From positions 20,609,498 through 20,673,497 of the forward strand of contig JAJEKV010000021.1 of NCBI GenBank assembly GCA_021234155.1: 64,000 bases of DNA, read 5' to 3'. Positions 57,640 through 64,000 of this stretch are shown here, piece by piece (position 1 is the stretch's first letter; each line of letters begins with the position of its first letter). Under the pieces are notes generated by a model. That model was not told where the DNA came from. It saw only the letters and a program-made list of their open reading frames with translations, and ran no database searches. The position numbers and the translations under genes were made by a program. Source of the stretch: Isoetes taiwanensis (lineage: Eukaryota > Streptophyta > Lycopodiopsida > Isoetales > Isoetaceae).

Positions 57640-58855
57640 ACCCCGATTGCAAGTATATAAAGGAAGACCTTGGTTTCAATCAGTTATCTAATTGTGATCT
57701 AATTAAAGAGCTTCATGACATCCTTTCAGATCGATGAAAATCGGAAAAATCAAATGCGTAATTACTTTTGCACCGCATGCAAAGCCGATAATAGAACTCA
57801 AGAGGCAATGGAAGAAATTGTTGAAAATTGGGTTCCTTAGGCCAAGCGTATCATCATTTGTGGCAACCTAACCCTTTGGGAGGAAGAAAGATGGAAGTAT
57901 AATGCCAACTCAATAAGCATATGATACCTAACAAGTACATATTGGCGGGCTAGACGACTTTGGACCAGCTCTAGGAGCAATTCTTCAAAAGCAATCTAAG
58001 ATCCGATGTCATCAAATCAACAAGGAGGAAAACATCCATAAGATAGGTTTTAGAATGCAAAGATGATCACTATAAGTTACAAAGGACACCTTTTTTCGCC
58101 TATCAAATGCCCCGACAACATTTATGCTTCTGACGAATGACGTCTTTATAAACTTTTTAGATGAGTTTATCATCATTCTAAATTACAGTAAGTCCATGGA
58201 GGAACATCCGGTTCATTTGAGAATAGTATTAGAAAAGTTGAGACTGCATCGTCTTTATGCTAAACTCTAAAAGTTCTATTTTGCAACAAGTAAGATGAAA
58301 TATGCTCCGCATGTAGTGACATCGAAGGAATCTCCACCCATCCAAAGAACGATTGAAGTGATAGTCAATTGCCAGCCCAAAGAACATGTCCGAAGAGAGA
58401 AGCTTCTTATGCCTTGCGGATTATTATAGGCAAATTGTAAAAGATTTTGCTAAGTGAGCAGCCCCTTTCTCAGATATCACTAAGCACAAGAAAGTCAAAA
58501 TTGGTTTGCACATTACCAACAGATGCAAGTGAGTGGCAACTGGAGGAGTCCTCATGCAAGAAGGAAGAGTAATCTCATACGACTCCAAAAAGATGAACGA
58601 TGTCGAGCAACATTGTTTCACCCATGATCAGGAATGTCTAAAGGTCATAAGAGCTTTACGCATACGAGGAATTATTTGCTTGGAGGCGATTTCAGTTGGA
58701 TATAGACCACCAAAGCCTCAAATATATCTTCAATTTGAAGTGAAGATACTGGATGGAATTCCGTGAAGAGTATGACTTCGAGGTAATCTATAAACCAGGT
58801 AAACTAAATGTGGTTGATGACACACTCTCTCGACGACTAATTAGAGATTGAAGAG
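57640..58855 (+). pseudogene. RT/RNase H remnant of element C
   Basis: Heavily shifted. Readable pieces include an AEYK-like start, SLWQPNPLGRKKDG-like text near 57860, APTTFMLLTNDVF-like text near 58110, and the RNase H segment 58533-58660 with [18 protein letters not shown] and HDQE. The end reads YKPGKLNVVDDTLSRR near 58790-58835, the landmark that in element A abuts the integrase tail. Confidence 0.75.
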
Positions 58856-58979
58856 ATTTTGCACTCAAGCAAAGAATTCAAGGAAGTATGGGCTAGTTCT
58901 TGCAAGGAAGCGAGGACAGATAAAGGAAGAGAAGCTTATAGAAGATATAAAAAGGAAGACATCATTGCGTCCCAGAGAC

Positions 58980-59700
58980 ATCAGGAGTAAGAAAGTTAAC
59001 TCTTCATGATACTCATAATAGCCCAATAGCCGGCCATACCGGATTCGTGATAAGATAAAAAGTAGTTACTTTTGGCTGGCATGGAGAAGGACATCACCAA
59101 CTACATTCGACAGCGTCAACTACGTCAACAAACGAAAGCAGAGCAACTATGAATCCCGGGAACATTAGAACCCTTGGCAGTGCCAAATGTGAAATAGAAG
59201 GTTGTGAGCATAAATTTTATAACCAGACTTTCAAGAACAGCAAAGGGCCATAGCACCTTAGTAATACTGCTCGACAAGCATCAAAGATGACTCACTTTTT
59301 GGCATGTCACAGATACAACCGTTGAATACCATCTTGCTTTAAGCAAAGGAAATATTCAGATCGCAAGGGATGCTAAGGGAAATCATCTCCGACAGAGACC
59401 CTAAGTTCATAAGTGCCTTATGGAGGGACATCTTCAACATGACCCATGTAAAGTTGTAGTGGAGTACATCACATCATTTCCCAAACTGATGGTGGGCAGG
59501 CAGAACGTGCAAATCAGATAGTAGAAGACATATTCAGGAACTATGTATGGAATATGTGGTCAAAATAGGATGACTATATTTATTTGGCAGAGTTTCCATA
59601 TAATAGTATCAAAAACAGAATTCTCACAAATGTTTCCGCTTATGATAAATTATGGTTATCAATGCTTCACACTGGACATTCCAAGTAGAGGATAATGTTT
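58980..59700 (+). pseudogene. integrase zinc-finger and core remnant of element C
   Basis: Pieces in several frames: LTLHDTHNSPIAGHTG (His-rich start), EIISDRDPKFISALWRDIF near 59380-59435 (second catalytic Asp region), and QTDGGQAERANQIVEDIFRN near 59480-59540 (catalytic Glu region). Stops and indels break it. This is the segment missing from element A. Confidence 0.78.
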
Positions 59701-60059
59701 GACTCAAAATAAAAGTCAAACAAGCAAACCTCCACATCGCCAATTGCAAGAAGCTTGCTTCAAGGTGGGTGGGACCATTCCAAAGCATTCAAAAGATAGG
59801 TAATCAATCCTATAAATTGATCTCCCCAAGACACTTGACAGTTCATAAAGCCTTTCACATAAGCCTTCTTAAGAAGCATACTCCTAGTCCAGAGGAGATA
59901 TTGGAGACCCCAACTTTATGCATAATGACCAAGGAACAACTTGAGATTATTCCAAAAGCTCTTCTTGATAAAGCATATAAGAAAACAAGAAGATCTCAAG
60001 TCCTCCAATATTTGGTCAAGTGGAAACACTTATCAGTGAAGCGCGACGTGCGTACTTAA
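59701..60059 (+). pseudogene. integrase tail and chromodomain of element C
   Basis: [20 protein letters not shown], then in frame 59769-60059 GPFQSIQKIGNQSYKL, FHISLLKKHTPSPEEILETP, LLDKAYKKTRRSQVLQYLVK and WKHLSV: the same module as 6681-7071 of element A, clearly related, and cut short within the chromodomain. Confidence 0.85.
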
Positions 60060-61585
60060 ATCTGATCATTAAAAGTAGTACCCACAGTTTACGAACAATG
60101 CAAGGGACAACCCGCCATCGATATTGTCGACATCAAAAGAGAAGGTGAGTGCATGCATTCAATAAAGATCTGGCAGTCAAGGATCAAAAGAGTATATGCA
60201 TTCATCTACGAGTATTCAGGATGCATGTAGAGGCAAGCATGTGGTCATGCGCGATGATGGGATCATCTTTAATGTTCCTTATGCCATGATTTAATGCCTA
60301 TAGATTAAGTAAGCACGCATGAGTTGTAGAACAGAGATCATGGATAAGTGCATGATAGAAACCACCTAGAGTCTACGGCTATTATATATAGAGGATAAGC
60401 CACATCCTACGCCAAGGGTGACGAAAGGTGTAGGCATTAGACATGCATTCATCTTAGGCATGGTAGGACACATCTCCACGGCCATTATGGGGGAAGCATC
60501 TTTCCCCTATGCTGGGGAAATGTTACATTCATGTAGGTTAAAATAAAAGGGGGTGGACCCTTAGGAAACCACAATTTATTAATTAAACTAACGTGACATG
60601 CTACTTGGTGGGCCAATAGAAGCAATGGCAATAAACGGATGGGAGCACATCACAACATGAATAGGAATTAAACCATCATTCAATTAAATTGGGATTATGT
60701 CTTGATTTTGGGACAAATTTCATATTGCAAGTTTTTTAGTAACTTGATAAAAGTCACAATATGTTAACATATAATCACACACCTTAATATAAATTCACAC
60801 CTTAACTTCAAATTACAAAATCATATATCATGAAACTCAAGTAGTACACAACTTTTATTAACTGTGATTGATACATAGTAACTGTTTTTCATTTTTCCAC
60901 CAGCATCCCCAAGGATATGAGAACCTTATTCCTTACATCCTGAGGTATTATAACTCTCGCTATTTTACTAGGAATAGTTTTTGAGTCCACGAGTACAATA
61001 CTTGCTTCAATGTCTAGCCAAAGATCGTGATCACTAGGATTTCTCCTCCACCTCTTTGTCCAACAATCAATATCTTTCTTTATCTAAGTGACATTACTCA
61101 ACCGATGTATTGATACCACCATTCCACGCCAAGACCTTATTGAAGTTAACATCACCTTCTTCTTTGCAAATATCCCGAGATAGTGTATCCCAACCACACC
61201 GGATAGGTCTCTAGATCAGCTGGTTTTACTACTACAAATTGGTGGCACTCCACGCCAAGAGAAGGTTCATAACAATCCATGCCTAGATATTTTGGCCTAT
61301 CCTTCTTAGGACCAACATAGTGTTTATCGATTGAGGAGGAGCATATGCCTTCACACTAATGGTACCATCATCTTCACAAGACCACCCTAATGTTTTCCAC
61401 TTACTTTTTTAGGGAATCACCATTCTTTTCAGCTTTTCCGAGGATGTGTCTACCTCATCCAACAAGTTGATCACCTTCTTCCAATAATCTATCAATGCAC
61501 GACATTAGTCTCATCTGAATTAGTTTGCCAATGCTTGATGTAGTCATTGATGCCATCCTTAGTCAATCCCAATTGCTTGACTTCT
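60060..61585. other. 3' noncoding region of element C, then AT-rich sequence
   Basis: Up to about 60640 it resembles the post-pol regions of A and B (GGGGGTGGACCCTTAGGAAACC). Beyond that nothing is recognisable, though weak coding remnants of the neighbouring transposase-like gene may extend to about 61000. Confidence 0.5.
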
Positions 61586-63358
61586 TCAGCTTGGTTTTAG
61601 AGCTTTTGGTTGACCAGAAGTATCATAGGCTTGCCATTTGCATCCCCTGTACAAATTTCTGCCCCACCTCTCCACTTCTCCTCTGAAGGTCTCATTTTCC
61701 ATTGCATGATTGGAATCCCTTCTCTCACCCAAAAGTGAATTGAAGAGGTCTAGAATGACCTTCCATGTGGAGAGCATAACCATCCACAAAACTCTTCCAA
61801 TCGCACTTCTTCTATGATAGATCCTATAGGAGATGGATTTGTACATCCATGAAATATTTCCAATAACCTCGAAAGTTGGTAACCGTCACTGCCTCAATAC
61901 ATGACTATATTTTTCAAAACAATGCATCCACATCCTCATGAGTATGTCCCAAGCATTAGAACCCCAAATTGACTCTTTCAAAAATACCCACAAATGTTAA
62001 ATAGGATAGGAAAGAAAACATCCACCGCTCTTATTTTGACCAAAGACAATTATCTAGTTGCAAGAGGAGCTTTCAAGCAGATCTCGAGGTTTAGCACGAG
62101 ATGTTGAAGCTCCAACATGTTCATTAGGTCCATTCCTCCTAAACCTTGCCTTGCTAAACTTTTTCAATACTATTAGGGGTTCCATCCAACAATGCACTAT
62201 GTAGTGCCCGGCTAGTCAGAGGATCCTCGTAGGTGACCATTGTAACCCGCTCTCATAGTTTCTAAACACCTCATGATACTCCCAATGTGAAAATGACCAT
62301 CACTCCACAACTCTAAACCGAAATGGCCATAATAGGTCTGAGACTGCCCATGCAATATTGCCCCAAAGATTGAAATCTGCAAAGGGTATGATCTTCCACA
62401 TGACTTAGGAATGTACTTGAATTGTGGAAGACAAGTCTTCTGTTGGTCCATTTTATCATGTATAATACATAGATAGTTATTAGGTTTCCATTGCGTATAA
62501 GGTCCTCCACATCCAATAAGTTGATCTACATGATAGTTGATCTCGTCATATGGTCCTTCATATGTTCCCTTATCTTTGCCCTTAGACTTGGTTACACAGT
62601 CTTATCTAGTGTCTCCTTCAGCTTAGCACATAAATTGCACTTGGCAAAGTTGTTTGAAGTTGCTATGGTCACATGCTTGAAATGCTTATTCCATAGCCTA
62701 CTAAAACTGGGCTGGGATATAGAGGCCACTCCAAGTTCCCGAAGCAATGCATTTATTTCCTCTAATATGCTCTTCTTCGTGGTACAATGGGATGGCAATC
62801 TCTTTTCAACAATAACTCTACCCTGCTCATCCTTCTTACTCTTATGTATGTGTTTTCCATTTGAAATCCACATATCTTCAAATATTTCCTTTGCACCATA
62901 GTTCTTGAGGTAGGCCTTACCAGGCCAGTGTTCCCATGCAATGCAATTTTACTACCATTTTCATGTCTCTTTTGCCAGTTGTGCCAAGAAGAGGTTGGAA
63001 TTCCATGTATAGCCATCCATGCTTTTGAACATATCCACTTTCCATTCAATGGGAATCTTTTCTTCTTTGATCTTTCATCCTGAATTGCATAGCCAAATAT
63101 GGTGTACATGAAATTCCTCCTGCTATCACACTTATGTTCCTGATATGTAGCTCTTGCTACCACCATCTCCTCTATTGTGAACATTCTAATACAGGAGGCC
63201 CAACAACATTCACTTCCTCTAACCTTCATCAGGGCTTCAGGAGAACAATCATAATCTGACTTGCATCTTTTGGTGGGATAATGTTTGAAAGTTGGAAGTG
63301 GCCTCTTGCTGCACTGTGTGAACATTATTGACAATGGTTCTACATCTATAGGAAACAT
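61586..63358 (-). pseudogene. decayed transposase-like gene (DUF7869-type family suspected)
   Basis: Minus-strand frames 63358-62762, 62873-62592, 62516-62212 and 61846-61586 join into one protein. It has a Cys/His-rich start (ECCWASCIRMF, QEHKCDSRRNFMY), then NGKWICSKAWMAIHGIPTSS, HENGSKIALHGNTGLVR, QPSFSRLWNKHFKHV, FAKCNLCAKLKETLDKT and HDKMDQQKTCLPQFKYIPKS. This order of CxxC, HGNxG and DxMDQxKT motifs resembles large eukaryotic transposase-like proteins with a DUF7869 domain, which I know from memory only. Frameshifts separate all segments. Its mobility and ends are not shown. Confidence 0.5.
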
Positions 63359-63374
63359 GTAGTTCCCCTCCAGT

Positions 63375-63930
63375 TCAGGGAATAAATTACTAATCGCATA
63401 TTTCTTATTAGCCAGAATGACTTTAGCTAATCTTGCTCGATATTAATCCCAAAACTTTCTGTGGTTTGGCTAAACTGTACACATTTTTCCTCTCACACTT
63501 TCTAGCGTTTAGCTAAACTAACCCAAACATCATCCCAAAAATTTCTATGGTGTGACCGATAGAAAATATTAGGCCAAATTACTATATTTTTTCAATATAT
63601 TCCACTTATTTTAGTCATTTTACTACCAAAGTCTAGGACTCAAATTAATTCATAATGCTAGAAACTAAACTACTAATCATATATTTCATATAAACTAGAA
63701 TGACGTTAGCTAAACTAGCCCGAAATTCATTTTAAAAGTTTCTATGGCTTAGCTAAACAATACAAAATTTCACTCTCTTACTTTCTAGCATTTGGCTAAA
63801 GAGCTCCAGGGTTGGTGCAGTCCCGAAAAAAGTTAAGCTAAAATTATTATTTTTTTTTCCAATTTTTTCCATTTACGTTAGCCAATTTTTTTTGAAAATG
63901 TGCTAAAAAATCGCCAAATAGCTAAGTTTA
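63375..63930. repeat. tandem ~280-bp repeat with many TTAGCTAAA-type motifs
   Basis: The stretches from about 63382 and 63660 are diverged copies (ACTAATC, AGAATGAC.TTAGCTAA, CTTTCTAGC.TTTGGCTAAA). Variants of TTAGCTAAA or TTGGCTAAA occur at least eight times. It lies next to the 5' end of the transposase-like gene. Confidence 0.75.
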
Positions 63931-64000
63931 GCTCTTAAATTATTCCATGCTCCAGTTTAATACTGTCCCTAGGCCATGCAACAATAGTTGGAACCTCTAG

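Larger units (their letters stand above)
51632..60640 (+). mobile_element. Ty3/gypsy element C, decayed, 3' LTR not found
   Basis: 5' LTR, intact primer binding site, a repeat-rich leader, a decayed protease-RT-RNase H-integrase-chromodomain pol and the 3' noncoding region shared with A and B. No polypurine tract plus TGTGACG was seen after 60640, so the 3' LTR is lost, outside the window, or displaced by the transposase-like element. No histone fold was recognised in it. Confidence 0.82.

Overview
The window is plant nuclear DNA dominated by nested, decayed retrotransposons, with one intact host gene. A plant is indicated by an intron-free BAHD acyltransferase, plant-type Ty3/gypsy chromoviruses primed by initiator tRNA-Met, LINEs with a CCHC-like C-terminus, and long GA/CT microsatellites. 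A large repeat-rich genome such as a fern, lycophyte or gymnosperm is likely, but the species cannot be fixed from the sequence.

Layout. (1) 1-9279: 3' part of Ty3/gypsy element A, entered inside its internal region. Upstream of gag it carries two extra ORFs. The first (647-1849) ends in an unmistakable histone H3 fold. The second (2129-3314, one frameshift) ends in a divergent histone-like fold that I read as H2A-like. Then come gag, protease, RT/RNase H, an integrase reduced to its C-terminal part plus chromodomain, and the 3' LTR. (2) 9285-14925: first copy of a segmental duplication, split by LINE A (minus strand), which sits in a GA microsatellite. (3) 14926-17266: no supported gene. (4) 17267-38790: LINE B (minus strand), broken twice: by Ty3/gypsy element B (17613-31303, two LTRs, near-matching 5-bp target duplication) and by a ~5.7 kb AT-rich insert (about 32644-38350). 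Element B itself carries an insertion in its 3' region made of an SF1/BBP-like KH-protein copy joined to the 3' end of a third LINE (C), ending in a pentanucleotide tail. (5) 39770-42330: second copy of the segmental duplication, without LINE A (an empty site). (6) 42731-44080: intact BAHD acyltransferase; a broken tandem copy lies at 48833-49535. (7) 51632-about 60640: Ty3/gypsy element C with 5' LTR, PBS, satellite-like leader and a decayed pol that still has integrase remnants. (8) 61586-63930: decayed transposase-like gene (minus strand) beside an array of TTAGCTAAA-type motifs.

How it fits together. Elements A, B and C share LTR ends (TGTGACG...CGTCACA), LTR body words and a common 3' noncoding region, so they are one lineage in different states: A has extra histone ORFs but lost the integrase core, B has almost no coding capacity, C has a full but dead pol. 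The LINE B reading frame resumes exactly when element B is removed, which dates the insertions relative to one another. The histone-fold ORFs in a chromodomain retrotransposon are the most notable content.
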